Assembly: GCF_943737005.1 (NCBI RefSeq)
Contig: NZ_CALSFU010000023.1
Span: 1-64,000 of the forward strand
Direction: 5' to 3'
DNA length: 64,000 nt
Origin: Achromobacter sp. Marseille-Q4962
GTDB taxonomy: Bacteria; Pseudomonadota; Gammaproteobacteria; Burkholderiales; Burkholderiaceae_B
The notes under the pieces were generated by a model, which was given only the letters and a program-made list of their open reading frames with translations, was not told the DNA's origin and did not search any database. A program made the position numbers and the translations under genes. This document shows, piece after piece, positions 20,601-29,285 of the stretch (position 1 is its first letter; every line of letters starts with the position of its first letter).

Positions 20601-21488
20601 CTACGGGCGGGCCGCCAGTTCCTGCGCCAGCAGCAGGGCCTGGCGCAGGAACGGCGAGGTATCGTCCTTGCGGTAGCTGACGATGACCGGCGACACGAAG
20701 GATTCCGCCTCGATGCGCACGTGGGCCACGTCCTGCCGCTGCAGGCGCTGCACCGAGGCCGGCACCACCGCCACCCCCAGCCCTGCCGCCACCAGGCCGA
20801 TGGCGGTCTGCAGCTCGTTGGCTTCCTGCACCACCTGCGGCGCATGGCCCGCCGCGCGGAACAGCCCCAGCACGTGGTCAGAGAAATTGGGTCGGGGCCG
20901 CGCCGGATACAGCACCAGCGGTTCGCGCGCCAGCCGCTCGACCGTTACGCCGGCCTGCCCGGCCAGCGCATGGCCCAGCGGCACCGCCGCCATCAGCGGT
21001 TCCGTGAGCAGCACCCGGCGCTCCACCGCCGGGTCGTCGAACAGGATGCGGCCGAAGCCCAGGTCGATGCGCCCGGCCTTCAGCGCCTCCAGTTGCGGCA
21101 ACGTGGTCATTTCCGACAAGCCCACGTCCACCAGGGGGTCCGCGCCCCGTAGCCGCCGGATCAGCTCGGGCACGAAACCGTAGAGCGTGGACGGCACGAA
21201 ACCGATGCCGAACCAGCGCCGCTCGCGCCGCCCCAGCCGGCGCGTGCTTTCCACCACCTCGTCCAGCCGGGCGGTGAGCAGCCGCGACTGCTCCAGCAGG
21301 AAGCGTCCGGCCTCGGTCAGCCGCAGCGCGCGCGTGCTGCGCTCCAGCAGCGCCACCCCCAATTCTTCTTCGAGCTGGCGGATCTGGCGGCTTAGCGGCG
21401 GCTGGGCGATATGCAGCCGCTCGGCCGCGCGCGTGAAGCTGCCCTCCTCCGCGACCGCCTGGAAATAACGCAAATGCCTGAGTTCCAT
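20601..21488 (-). CDS. LysR-family transcriptional regulator (CatR/BenM-like)
   Basis: A 295-residue LysR protein beginning MELRHLRYFQAVAEEGSFTRAAERLHIAQPPLSRQIRQLEEELG, the form typical of the CatR/BenM/CbbR-like branch that senses organic acids. The effector domain follows with PLMAAVPLGHALAG and GLVAAGLGVAVVPASVQRL. It diverges from a Bug binding protein gene across 191 bases that contain a LysR-type palindrome eight bases from its own start codon, pointing to autorepression and control of the Bug gene. Confidence 0.92.
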   Translation of the reverse strand: MELRHLRYFQAVAEEGSFTRAAERLHIAQPPLSRQIRQLEEELGVALLERSTRALRLTEAGRFLLEQSRLLTARLDEVVESTRRLGRRERRWFGIGFVPSTLYGFVPELIRRLRGADPLVDVGLSEMTTLPQLEALKAGRIDLGFGRILFDDPAVERRVLLTEPLMAAVPLGHALAGQAGVTVERLAREPLVLYPARPRPNFSDHVLGLFRAAGHAPQVVQEANELQTAIGLVAAGLGVAVVPASVQRLQRQDVAHVRIEAESFVSPVIVSYRKDDTSPFLRQALLLAQELAARP

Positions 21489-21495
21489 AAGATGA

Positions 21496-21510
21496 ATACC
21501 TTAAAGGTAT
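21496..21510. promoter_or_regulatory. LysR-type operator (T-N11-A palindrome)
   Basis: ATACCTT-A-AAGGTAT is a perfect inverted repeat with seven-base arms and contains the T-N11-A signature of LysR binding sites (T at 21497, A at 21509). It lies between the divergent LysR and Bug genes, overlapping the likely LysR promoter. Confidence 0.65.
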
Positions 21511-21679
21511 GAATCGCAACCCATATAGTCTTGGACATTGCGATAAATCTCAAGGGATACTCGCCCGCATTCGCATTCCGGCCGCAAAAAGTATCAATTG
21601 CGCCCGCACCGGCCAGGCCCGCCGGCCCCGGGCGGGAAAGCGCGACGCGCCCGGGACGGACACACACTCAGGAGACGAC

Positions 21680-22672
21680 ATGAATCTGCAACGCACCCTC
21701 GCCCGGCTCGTCCGCGCCAGCCTCGGCGCGGCGCTTCTGGCCGGCGCGGCCGGCGCCCATGCCCAGGCCGGCGCCTATCCCGACCATCCCGTGAAATGGA
21801 TCGTGCCCTTCCCGCCCGGCGGCGCGATGGACAGCATCGCCCGCACCCTGGGCGAAGCCATGGGCAAGGAGCTCAACACCTCGTTCATCGTGGAAAACCG
21901 CGCCGGCGCGGGCGGCAATATCGGCTCTTCGGCCGTCGCCCGCGCAAAGCCCGATGGCTACACCCTCCTCATCGCGGCCAACGGCATGGCGGTGAACCCG
22001 GCGCTGTACAAAGACCTCAACTATGATCCGATCAAGGATTTCGCGCCCATCTCGCTGCTGGCCGTGGTGCCCAACGTGCTGGTCGCCAATCCGGCGCGCA
22101 ACGACGTCAAGAGCGTGGCCGAGGTCATCGAAAAGGCGCGCGCCCAGCCCAACCACTACACCTTCGCCTCGGCCGGCGTGGGCACCTCCATCCACCTGGC
22201 GGGCGAGCTCTTCGTTTCCATGGCCAAGGTGGACATGCTCCACGTGCCGTACAAGGGCAGCGGTCCGGCCATGGCCGACCTGCTGGGCGGCCAGGTGGAC
22301 TATATGTTCGACAGCATCACTTCGGCCAAGCCGCACATCGAGGCGGGCAAGCTGCGCGCCCTGGCGGTGACCACGAGCAAGCGATCGGCGGCCCTGCCCG
22401 GCGTGCCCACCGTGGCCGAGGCCGGCGTGCCCGGCTACGAACTGATGCCCTGGTTCGCCGCTTTCGCGCCGGCCGGCACCCCGCCCGAAGTCGTGGCCCG
22501 GCTCAACGCCGCCATGCGCAAGGCCCTGGCCGACCCCAAGGTGAAAAACACCCTGGACTCCATCGGCGCCGAGCCCATCGGCGGCTCTCCCGAAGAACTG
22601 CGCGACCACCTCGCCCGCGAGACGGCGCAGTGGAAGGTGCTGGTCAAGGAACGCAACATCAAGATCAACTGA
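21680..22672 (+). CDS. Tripartite tricarboxylate transporter substrate-binding protein (Bug family)
   Basis: A 330-residue periplasmic receptor. A signal peptide ending AHAQA precedes PDHPVKWIVPFPPGGAMDSIARTLGEAM, the conserved Bug loop. Next come IVENRAGAGGNIGSSAVARAKPDGYTLL, LHVPYKGSGPAMADLLGGQVD and PGVPTVAEAGVPGYE. Bug proteins bind carboxylates or related small molecules for TctAB permeases, but no permease genes are near, as is usual for these expanded families. The ATG at 21680 follows GGAG at 21671. The divergent LysR gene and its palindrome suggest control by the transported compound. Confidence 0.93.
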   Translation: MNLQRTLARLVRASLGAALLAGAAGAHAQAGAYPDHPVKWIVPFPPGGAMDSIARTLGEAMGKELNTSFIVENRAGAGGNIGSSAVARAKPDGYTLLIAANGMAVNPALYKDLNYDPIKDFAPISLLAVVPNVLVANPARNDVKSVAEVIEKARAQPNHYTFASAGVGTSIHLAGELFVSMAKVDMLHVPYKGSGPAMADLLGGQVDYMFDSITSAKPHIEAGKLRALAVTTSKRSAALPGVPTVAEAGVPGYELMPWFAAFAPAGTPPEVVARLNAAMRKALADPKVKNTLDSIGAEPIGGSPEELRDHLARETAQWKVLVKERNIKIN

Positions 22673-22699
22673 GGACGCGGGCGCGCGGCCCCCTGCGCC

Positions 22700-23689
22700 T
22701 CAATCGACCGAAGCGCCCGATTTGCGCACCACCTCGGCCCAGCGCGGGATCTCGGCGGCCATGAGGTCGCGCAGTTCCTCGGGCGTGCTGCCCACGAGTT
22801 CCATGCCCATGGTCTTGCCGAGTTTTTCCTGCACCTCGGGCTCCTTGACGATGGCGGCGATTTCGCGCGCCAGGCGGTCCAGGATGGGCTTGGGCGTGCC
22901 CCTGGGCGCGTAGACCGCCTGCCACGACGCCATCTGGAACCCGGGCACGCCGGCTTCGGCCATGGTGGGCACATCGGGCGCGAGCGCGATGCGGTTCCGG
23001 GTGGTGACGGCGAGCAGCTTGAGCTTGCCGTTCTGCAGCAGCGGCAGCGCGGCGGTCATCTGGTCGAACATGAAGGTCACCGCGCCGGACGACACGTCCA
23101 CCATGGCCGGCGGCGTGCCTTTGTACGGCACGTGCGTGAGCGGCACGCCGATCATGCTGGAAAACAGTTCTCCCGCCAGGTGCGTGGAGGTGCCGGCGCC
23201 GGACGAGGCGAAGGTGCGTTTGGACGGATCGCGCTTGAGCAGCGCGATCAGATCGGCCACCGAATTCACGCCCAGGTTGGGATCCACCAGCAGCACATTG
23301 GGCAGATAGGCGATGAGCGACACCGGCTCGAAGTCCTTGACCGGGTCGTACTTCAGGTTCTTATACAGGCTGGCGTTGATGGCGTGCGTGCTGATGGTGC
23401 CGCCGAAGAGCGTATAGCCGTCGGCAGGCGCCTTGGCCACATAGGCAGCGCCGATGCCGCCCGCGGCGCCCGGCTTGTTCTCCACGATGACGTTCTGGTG
23501 CAGGCGCTCGCCCAGCTTCTGCGCCAGCAGGCGGCCCACCACGTCGGTGGACCCGCCCACGGTGAAAGGCACCACATATGAGATCGGCTTCTGGCCGGGC
23601 CAGTCGGCTGCCAGGGCGGGGCCGCCCCAGGCGGCCAGCGCGGCCGTGGCGGCCAGGGCGGCGCACAGGCCGCGGCGTTGCTCGTTCAT
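22700..23689 (-). CDS. Tripartite tricarboxylate transporter substrate-binding protein (Bug family)
   Basis: A 329-residue periplasmic receptor, paralogous to the convergent Bug gene next to it. It has a signal peptide ending ALAADWPG, the loop ISYVVPFTVGGSTDVVGRLLAQKL, IVENKPGAAGGIGAAYVAKAPADGYTL, LTHVPYKGTPPAMVD and APDVPTMAEAGVPGFQ. An AGGAGA ribosome site precedes the ATG at 23689. It is the third gene of an operon with an IlvD/Edd dehydratase and an RraA-like aldolase, so its ligand is probably the sugar acid or hydroxy acid that the two enzymes degrade. Confidence 0.93.
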   Translation of the reverse strand: MNEQRRGLCAALAATAALAAWGGPALAADWPGQKPISYVVPFTVGGSTDVVGRLLAQKLGERLHQNVIVENKPGAAGGIGAAYVAKAPADGYTLFGGTISTHAINASLYKNLKYDPVKDFEPVSLIAYLPNVLLVDPNLGVNSVADLIALLKRDPSKRTFASSGAGTSTHLAGELFSSMIGVPLTHVPYKGTPPAMVDVSSGAVTFMFDQMTAALPLLQNGKLKLLAVTTRNRIALAPDVPTMAEAGVPGFQMASWQAVYAPRGTPKPILDRLAREIAAIVKEPEVQEKLGKTMGMELVGSTPEELRDLMAAEIPRWAEVVRKSGASVD

Positions 23690-23735
23690 GATTGTCTCCT
23701 TGCCCTCGTTATGCGTGTATGGACTGCGGCGGGTT

Positions 23736-24455
23736 TCAGCGCCCGTGCTGCGCGCGCCAGGCGGCAAAGCGCTCGCGCGAGGCGGGATCGGTGGGCGGAT
23801 ACAGGCCCAGGATAGAGGCGCCTTCGCGCACCTGGCTGGTCACGAAGTCTTCGAACGCGGTCATTTCCGCCGCTTCGGCGGCGATCTCGTCGGCCATCCC
23901 GGCGGGTATCACCACCACGCCCTCGCCGTCGCCCACCACGATGTCGCCCGGGAATACGGCCACGTCGCCGCAGCCGATGGGCTGGTTGATGTCCAGCGCC
24001 TGATGCAGCGTGAGGTTGGTCGGCGCGGAAGGACGCTGGTGATAGGCGGGAAAGCCCAGCGCGGCGATCTCGGGCGAATCGCGAAAGCCCCCGTCGGTGA
24101 CCACGCCGGCCGCGCCGCGCTTCATGAGCCGCGTCACCAGAATGGACCCGGCCGAAGCGGCGCGCGCGTTCTTGCGGCTGTCCATGACCAGCACCGCGCC
24201 TTCGGGGCAGGTTTCCACCGCCACGCGCTGCGGATGGGCGCGGTCTTCGAACACCTTGATGGTGTTGAGGTCTTCGCGGGCCGGGATGTAGCGCAGCGTG
24301 AACGCCGGGCCCACCATGTTGGGCAGCCCGGGGGCGAGCGGACGCACGTCCTGGATGAATTGGTTGCGCAGGCCGCGCTTGAAAAGCGCGGTGCAGAGCG
24401 TGGCGGTGCTGACCCCGGCCAACCTGGCGCGGGTTTCGGGTTTGAGTGTGGACAC
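23736..24455 (-). CDS. RraA-like aldolase/dimethylmenaquinone methyltransferase-fold protein
   Basis: A 239-residue protein of the RraA/HMG-aldolase family. Members are often annotated as ribonuclease regulators, but many are metal-dependent class II aldolases or oxaloacetate decarboxylases. The active-site stretch GAAGVVTDGGFRDSPEI, with the conserved Asp and Arg, and the GDIVVGDGEGVVVIP motif are present. It starts with GTG at 24455 after a GGAG site. In this operon it follows an IlvD/Edd-type dehydratase, so a likely role is cleavage of the 2-keto-3-deoxy acid formed by that enzyme. That role is inference from context. Confidence 0.82.
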   Translation of the reverse strand: MSTLKPETRARLAGVSTATLCTALFKRGLRNQFIQDVRPLAPGLPNMVGPAFTLRYIPAREDLNTIKVFEDRAHPQRVAVETCPEGAVLVMDSRKNARAASAGSILVTRLMKRGAAGVVTDGGFRDSPEIAALGFPAYHQRPSAPTNLTLHQALDINQPIGCGDVAVFPGDIVVGDGEGVVVIPAGMADEIAAEAAEMTAFEDFVTSQVREGASILGLYPPTDPASRERFAAWRAQHGR

Positions 24456-24503
24456 GGCGGCTCCAGAAAGTTAAGCGGAATGCGGGGCGGGGAAATCCCC
24501 GCC

Positions 24504-26234
24504 TCAGAAAATGGCGGGCTCGGGCACGGGGGCGCCAAAGCCTGTTTCCAGGAAATCGAAATCGCAGCCTTCGTTGGCCTGCAGAATGTGGCGCGAGTAC
24601 ATCCAGCCGTAGCCGCGCTCGTAGCGGGGCGGCGGCGGCGTCCAGGCGGCGCGCCGCGCGGCCAGCTCCTCGTCGCTCACATTCAGGTGGATGCGGCGCG
24701 CGGGCACGTCCACGGTGATGAGGTCGCCCGTCTTCACCAGCGCCAGCGGGCCGCCGATATAGGCCTCGGGCGCCGCATGCAGGATGCAGGCGCCGTAGCT
24801 GGTGCCGCTCATGCGCGCGTCCGACAGGCGCAGCATGTCGCGCACGCCCTGCTTCACCAGCTTCACGGGAATGGGCAGCATGCCCCACTCCGGCATGCCC
24901 GGCCCGCCCAGAGGACCCGCGTTGCGCAGGATGAGAATGTGATCGGCGGTCACGTCGAGGTTTTCGTCTTCCACCGCCGCCTTCATGCTGGGATAGTCGT
25001 CGAACACCAGCGCGGGCCCGGTGTGCTGCAGGTATTGCGGCGCGCAGGCGCTGGGCTTGATGACGCAGCCGTCGGGCGCGATATTGCCGCGCAGCACGGC
25101 CAGCGCCCCTTCCTGGTAGATCGCACGCTCCAGCGGACGGATGACGTCGTCGTCGTAGACCTCGGCGCCTTCGATGTTCTGGCCCAGCGTCCTGCCGGTG
25201 ACGGTCATGGCGCCCAGGTCGAGATGGCCGCGCAGCCGGCTCATCAGCGCCGGCAGGCCGCCCGCATAGTAGAAATCTTCCATCAGGTACTTGTCGCCGC
25301 TGGGCCGGATGTTGGCGATAACGGGAACCTCGCGGCTGGCCGCGTCGAAGTCGTCCAGCCCGACCGCGCAGCCGGCGCGCCGCGACATGGCCACCAGGTG
25401 CACGATGGCATTGGTGGAGCAGCCCATGGCCATGGCCACGTTGATCGCGTTGCGGAACGAAGCGGGCGACAGGATGCGCGCCGGGGTCAGGTCGTCCCAC
25501 ACCATCTGCACGATACGGCGGCCGCATTCGGCGGACATGCGCATGTGGTTCACGTCCGCCGCCGGAATGGCCGAGGCGCCCGGCAGCGTCATGCCGATGG
25601 CCTCGGCAATGGCCGTCATGGTGCTGGCCGTGCCCATGGTCATGCAGGTGCCGTAGCTGCGGGCGATGCCGCCCTCCACTTCCGTCCATTGCTGCGGCGT
25701 GATGTTGCCGGCGCGGCGCTCGTCCCACAGCTTCCAGGCGTCCGAGCCCGACCCCAGCACCTTGCCCTTCCAGTTGCCGCGCAGCATGGGGCCGGCGGGC
25801 ACGTAGATACAGGGCAGGCCCGCGCTGATGGCGCCCATGAGGAGCCCCGGCGTGGTCTTGTCGCAGCCGCCCATGAGCACGGCCCCGTCCACCGGGTGGC
25901 TGCGCAGCAGTTCTTCCGTTTCCATGGCCAGGAAGTTGCGGTAGAGCATGGTGGTCGGCTTCACGAACGATTCCGACACCGAGATGGCCGGCAGCTCCAC
26001 CGGAAAGCCGCCGGCCTGGAACACGCCGCGCTTGACGTCCTCGACCCGCTGCTTGAAATGGCTGTGGCACGGGTTGAGGTCCGACCAGGTATTGACGATG
26101 GCGATGACCGGGCGGCCGGCCCAGTCGTCGGGGCCGTAGCCCATTTGCATCATGCGCGAGCGGTGGCCGAAGGAACGCAGGTCGTCCTTGGCCATCCAGG
26201 CCGCGCTGCGCAGGCTTTCGTAGGTGCGTGTCAT
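24504..26234 (-). CDS. IlvD/Edd-family dehydratase (pentonate/aldonate type)
   Basis: A 576-residue Fe-S dehydratase. Cluster cysteines lie in NPCHSHF, GGCDKTTP and GTCMTMGTAST. The C-terminal barrel includes NAGPLGGPGMPEWGMLPIP and LSDARMSGTSYGACILHAAPEA. The length and these variants match the L-arabonate/D-xylonate dehydratase branch rather than dihydroxy-acid dehydratase or phosphogluconate dehydratase. It should dehydrate an aldonic acid to a 2-keto-3-deoxy acid. It is the first gene of the operon with the RraA-like aldolase and a Bug receptor, and a GntR regulator diverges across an 18-bp palindrome. The exact sugar acid is unknown. Confidence 0.88.
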   Translation of the reverse strand: MTRTYESLRSAAWMAKDDLRSFGHRSRMMQMGYGPDDWAGRPVIAIVNTWSDLNPCHSHFKQRVEDVKRGVFQAGGFPVELPAISVSESFVKPTTMLYRNFLAMETEELLRSHPVDGAVLMGGCDKTTPGLLMGAISAGLPCIYVPAGPMLRGNWKGKVLGSGSDAWKLWDERRAGNITPQQWTEVEGGIARSYGTCMTMGTASTMTAIAEAIGMTLPGASAIPAADVNHMRMSAECGRRIVQMVWDDLTPARILSPASFRNAINVAMAMGCSTNAIVHLVAMSRRAGCAVGLDDFDAASREVPVIANIRPSGDKYLMEDFYYAGGLPALMSRLRGHLDLGAMTVTGRTLGQNIEGAEVYDDDVIRPLERAIYQEGALAVLRGNIAPDGCVIKPSACAPQYLQHTGPALVFDDYPSMKAAVEDENLDVTADHILILRNAGPLGGPGMPEWGMLPIPVKLVKQGVRDMLRLSDARMSGTSYGACILHAAPEAYIGGPLALVKTGDLITVDVPARRIHLNVSDEELAARRAAWTPPPPRYERGYGWMYSRHILQANEGCDFDFLETGFGAPVPEPAIF

Positions 26235-26275
26235 GGTGGGGGCGGCTTTATCCGAATAGGAATGGCGATGACGCA

Positions 26276-26325
26276 TTTATACACTAATATATTAGTGTGT
26301 CAGATAGGGGGAAACCCGCTATACT
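26276..26325. promoter_or_regulatory. Divergent promoter with an 18-bp palindromic operator (dehydratase operon/gntR)
   Basis: A perfect 18-base palindrome, ACACTAATATATTAGTGT, lies at 26281-26298. For the dehydratase operon (minus strand) CTGACA (26303-26298) and TATAAA (26281-26276), 16 bases apart, fit -35 and -10. The palindrome thus fills the promoter spacer. For the GntR gene (plus strand) TATACT at 26320-26325 is the -10. A bound GntR dimer would block both. Confidence 0.75.
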
Positions 26326-26355
26326 GCCGCTTTGTCCCTTCCCTGGCCGCCCTGC

Positions 26356-27093
26356 ATGCCGCAGCCCAAACTCAAACTGGACCGCTCCCGCCACGCCGCT
26401 CCGCAGGTGTTCGAGCACCTGCGCGCCCAGATCGTTTCGCTGGCTCTCGCGCCCGGCGCCGCTCTGTCGCGCGTGGCGCTGGCCGAAGCCTACGGCCTGA
26501 GCCAGACGCCCATCCGCGACGCGCTGATCCGCCTGGCCGAGGAAGGCCTGGTCGAGATCTATCCCCAGCACACCACGGTCGTCAGCCGCATCGACGTGGC
26601 GGCCGCGCGCCAGGCGCATTTCCTGCGCCGCTCGCTGGAACTGGAGATCGTGCACACGCTGGCCCGGCGGCCCGACCCGGCGCTCTGGAGCCGCCTGCAG
26701 GCCGAGATCGACTTGCAGCGCGCCAGCCACCAGGCCGGCCAGACGCAGGCGTTCATCAATGCCGACCAGGCTTTTCACCGCGCCATGCACGAGGCGGCGA
26801 ACGTGGCCGGCCTGTGGGAGCTCGGCCAGCGGTACAGCGGCCACCTGGACCGCCTGCGCCGGCTGCACCTGCCCGAGGCCGGCAAGGCCGAACGCATCCT
26901 GGACGACCACCAGCGCCTGCTGGACGCCATCGTCGCGCAGGATGCGCCGCGCGCGCAGGCCGTGCTGCGCGAGCATCTGTCGGGCACGTTGAGCCAGGTG
27001 GCCGAGATCTGCAAGCGCTACCCCGACTACGTGCTGGCCGACTACGCGCCGTCCGACGCCGAACCGCCGGCGGCGCGGGTTTCCGGCGCCTAG
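26356..27093 (+). CDS. GntR-family regulator, FadR/FCD type
   Basis: A 245-residue regulator with an N-terminal winged helix (QVFEHLRAQIVSLALAPGAALSRVALAEAYGLSQTPIRDALIRLAEEGLVE) and an all-helical FCD ligand domain. The metal/ligand-binding histidines of the FCD domain are visible in ADQAFHRAMHEA, DDHQRLLDAI and LREHLSGTL. It diverges from the dehydratase-aldolase-Bug operon and probably represses it until the sugar acid or a derivative binds. The ATG at 26356 lacks a clear ribosome site. A TTG 24 bases upstream at 26332 is an alternative. Confidence 0.93.
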   Translation: MPQPKLKLDRSRHAAPQVFEHLRAQIVSLALAPGAALSRVALAEAYGLSQTPIRDALIRLAEEGLVEIYPQHTTVVSRIDVAAARQAHFLRRSLELEIVHTLARRPDPALWSRLQAEIDLQRASHQAGQTQAFINADQAFHRAMHEAANVAGLWELGQRYSGHLDRLRRLHLPEAGKAERILDDHQRLLDAIVAQDAPRAQAVLREHLSGTLSQVAEICKRYPDYVLADYAPSDAEPPAARVSGA

Positions 27094-27176
27094 GGACGCG
27101 CCGCCGCGCGCCCCGCATCCGGCGCTGGCGGACATTCTCTATACTGATGGACCTTGCCCGCCGCTTAGAAGCTTTC

Positions 27177-27644
27177 ATGACCTCCAGCCCCCTCGCGCGC
27201 TGCGCGGCGCGACTTCTCCCGCCTGCCGCCCGGCCCATGGCCGCTTGCGCGGCGCTTGCCTGCCTGGCGGGGCTGCCCGGACCGGCGCTCGCCGCGAACT
27301 GGACGCCGCTCGAGCCGCAGGCCATGCCCGGCGTGTTCTACGACAGCGCCTCGGTCGAACGCCTCAGCGAGCGGCCGCTGGTCATGGCCGTGACCGTGGG
27401 CTGGTTCTACGCCCAGCCCCGCGTCTCCGAATCCACCGGCCTGCGCTACGGCTCGGTCACCCAGGCCGTCACCATCAACTGCACCGACAACACCTACACC
27501 GTCATGCGGCGGCTGCACCATGCCGGCGGCAACGCCACCGGCGCGCTGGTCGAATCCATACCGGTGAACACCGTGCGCAACGCGCCCGTGGCGCGCGACC
27601 CCGTCCAGCGCAGCCTGCGCGCCATGGTCTGCCCCGCCGATTAG
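27177..27644 (+). CDS. Small exported protein, adhesin-E-like
   Basis: A 155-residue protein with a long hydrophobic signal region ending GPALAANW. The mature part NWTPLEPQAMPGVFYDSASVERL--VMAVTVGWFY--YGSVTQAVTINCTDNTYTVMRRLHHAGGNATGALVESIPVN, with a terminal AMVCPAD, resembles the surface-adhesin protein E family: a small beta fold with two cysteines (CTDN and MVCP) that could form a disulfide. A TATACT -10 at 27140-27145 puts the transcript start near 27152, which excludes an ATG at 27147 and favours 27177; an ATG at 27237 is also possible. It forms a single-gene unit after gntR. Function unproven. Confidence 0.6.
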   Translation: MTSSPLARCAARLLPPAARPMAACAALACLAGLPGPALAANWTPLEPQAMPGVFYDSASVERLSERPLVMAVTVGWFYAQPRVSESTGLRYGSVTQAVTINCTDNTYTVMRRLHHAGGNATGALVESIPVNTVRNAPVARDPVQRSLRAMVCPAD

Positions 27645-27706
27645 GACGCCTCAACCCTGAACGCAGCGTCGCGGCGCCCGGCGCAGGAGTCTGGCGGAGG
27701 GGCGGG

Positions 27707-27758
27707 AAAAAATGAAGCCCGACACGAACGGCCAGGACCGGCGTTCCCGGCCCTGGCC
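27707..27758 (-). terminator. Possible terminator of metY
   Basis: A strong hairpin at 27730-27758 pairs GGCCAGG-A-CCGG with CCGG-C-CCTGGCC. On the minus strand six Ts follow at 27712-27707, 17 bases beyond the stem, which is farther than normal for an intrinsic terminator. It may serve the convergent genes on both sides. Confidence 0.3.
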
Positions 27759-27850
27759 GCCATCGGCATCGGCATCAGATGCCATGTGCAAAATCTTCAG
27801 GGGGGCGATTTCATTGCCTGTCCACGGGCCCCAGCCGGCGCGCACGCCGC

Positions 27851-29146
27851 TCAGGCGCGCGCCAGCGCCTGGTCCAGGTCGGCGATGAGGTCGTCGATGT
27901 GCTCGATGCCGATGGACAGACGCACCATTTCCTCGCTCACGCCCGCCTTGCGCAGCTCCTCGGGGTTGAGCTGGCGGTGGGTGGTGGAGGCCGGATGCGT
28001 GGCCAGCGACTTGGCGTCGCCGATGTTCACCAGCCGCGTGAAGAGCTGCAGCGCGTCCTGGAAACGCGCCCCGGCCTCGCGGCCGCCCTTCACGCCGAAC
28101 GTGAACAGCCCCGGGGCCTTGCCGCCCAGGTAACGCTGCGCCAGCGCGTGGTCGGCGTGGTCGGGCAGGCCCGCGTAGTTGACCCACTCCACTTTGGGAT
28201 GCGCGCGCAGGAATCGCGCGACCGCGAGGGCGTTTTCCACGATGCGGTCCACGCGCAGCGCCAGCGTCTCGATGCCCTGCAGGATCTGGAAGGCATTGAA
28301 GGGCGAGATCGCCGCGCCCATGTTGCGCAGCGGCACCACGCGCGCGCGGCCGATATAGGCCGCCGGACCGAAGGCTTCCGTGTAGACCACGCCGTGGTAG
28401 CTCACGTCGGGCTCGTTGAGGCGCTTGTAGCGCTCCTTGTGCTCGGCCCAGGGAAACTTGCCCGAATCGACGATGGCGCCGCCCAGGCTGGTGCCGTGCC
28501 CGCCCAGGTACTTGGTGAGCGAATGCACCACGATGTCCGCGCCATGCTCGATGGGACGCAGCAGGTATGGCGACGGCACGGTGTTGTCCACGATGAGGGG
28601 CAGCCCATGGCGGTGCGCGATGTCGGCCAGCGCGCCGATGTCGGTGATGTTGCCCAGCGGATTGCCCACCGACTCCGCGAAGATGGCCTTGGTGCGGCTG
28701 TCGATCTGCGACTCGAAGGTGGAGAGATCGCGCGGGTCGGCGAAGCGGGCCCGCACCCCGTACTGCGGCAGCGTGTGCGCGAACAGGTTGTAGGTGCCGC
28801 CATACAGCGTGCTGGCGGACACGATGTTGTCGCCCGCCTCGGCGATGGTCTGGATGGCATAAGTGACCGCGGCCTGCCCCGAGGCCAGCGCCAGCGCGGC
28901 CACCCCGCCCTCCAGCGCCGCCACGCGCTGCTCCAGCACGTCGGTGGTGGGGTTCATGATGCGGGTGTAGATGTTGCCCGGCACCTTCAGGTCGAACAGG
29001 TCCGCGCCGTGCTGGGTATCGTCGAACGCATAGGCCACCGTCTGGTAGATCGGCACCGCGACCGCGCGCGTGGTGGGATCGGGGCGGTAGCCGCCATGCA
29101 CGGCGATGGTTTCCAGGCGCCATTGGGGGTTCGGGGCGTCGGGCAT
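27851..29146 (-). CDS. metY: O-acetylhomoserine aminocarboxypropyltransferase (sulfhydrylase)
   Basis: MetY makes homocysteine directly from O-acetylhomoserine and sulfide. The 431-residue length and sequence are typical: a Cys/Met-metabolism PLP fold with NIYTRIMNPTTDVLEQRVAALEGG, ASTLYGGTYNLFAHTLPQYG and the PLP lysine K212 in VVHSLTKYLGGHGTSLGGAIVD. LATHPASTTHRQL and VRLSIGIEHIDDLIADLDQAL complete the C-terminus. A TACAAT -10 (minus strand, 29205-29200) and a CAGGAGA ribosome site precede it. I looked for but did not see a SAM riboswitch in the 139-base leader. Confidence 0.95.
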   Translation of the reverse strand: MPDAPNPQWRLETIAVHGGYRPDPTTRAVAVPIYQTVAYAFDDTQHGADLFDLKVPGNIYTRIMNPTTDVLEQRVAALEGGVAALALASGQAAVTYAIQTIAEAGDNIVSASTLYGGTYNLFAHTLPQYGVRARFADPRDLSTFESQIDSRTKAIFAESVGNPLGNITDIGALADIAHRHGLPLIVDNTVPSPYLLRPIEHGADIVVHSLTKYLGGHGTSLGGAIVDSGKFPWAEHKERYKRLNEPDVSYHGVVYTEAFGPAAYIGRARVVPLRNMGAAISPFNAFQILQGIETLALRVDRIVENALAVARFLRAHPKVEWVNYAGLPDHADHALAQRYLGGKAPGLFTFGVKGGREAGARFQDALQLFTRLVNIGDAKSLATHPASTTHRQLNPEELRKAGVSEEMVRLSIGIEHIDDLIADLDQALARA

Positions 29147-29285
29147 GCGAGTCTCCTGTCGTGATTATCGAAGCGCGCGAGGCGCCGGCGGAATGCCCGA
29201 TTGTAGGCAGCCCCGCCGCGCGCGGCCAGCGCCCCGCCCGCATATCCATATGCCCCGCAAGCGCCTTGGCGCTGCCCGGGCAACC

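Noticed and set aside
29147-29285. SAM or SAH riboswitch in the metY leader
   Set aside because: The leader is short and shows no recognisable conserved core or pseudoknot. Only a TACAAT -10 is seen.
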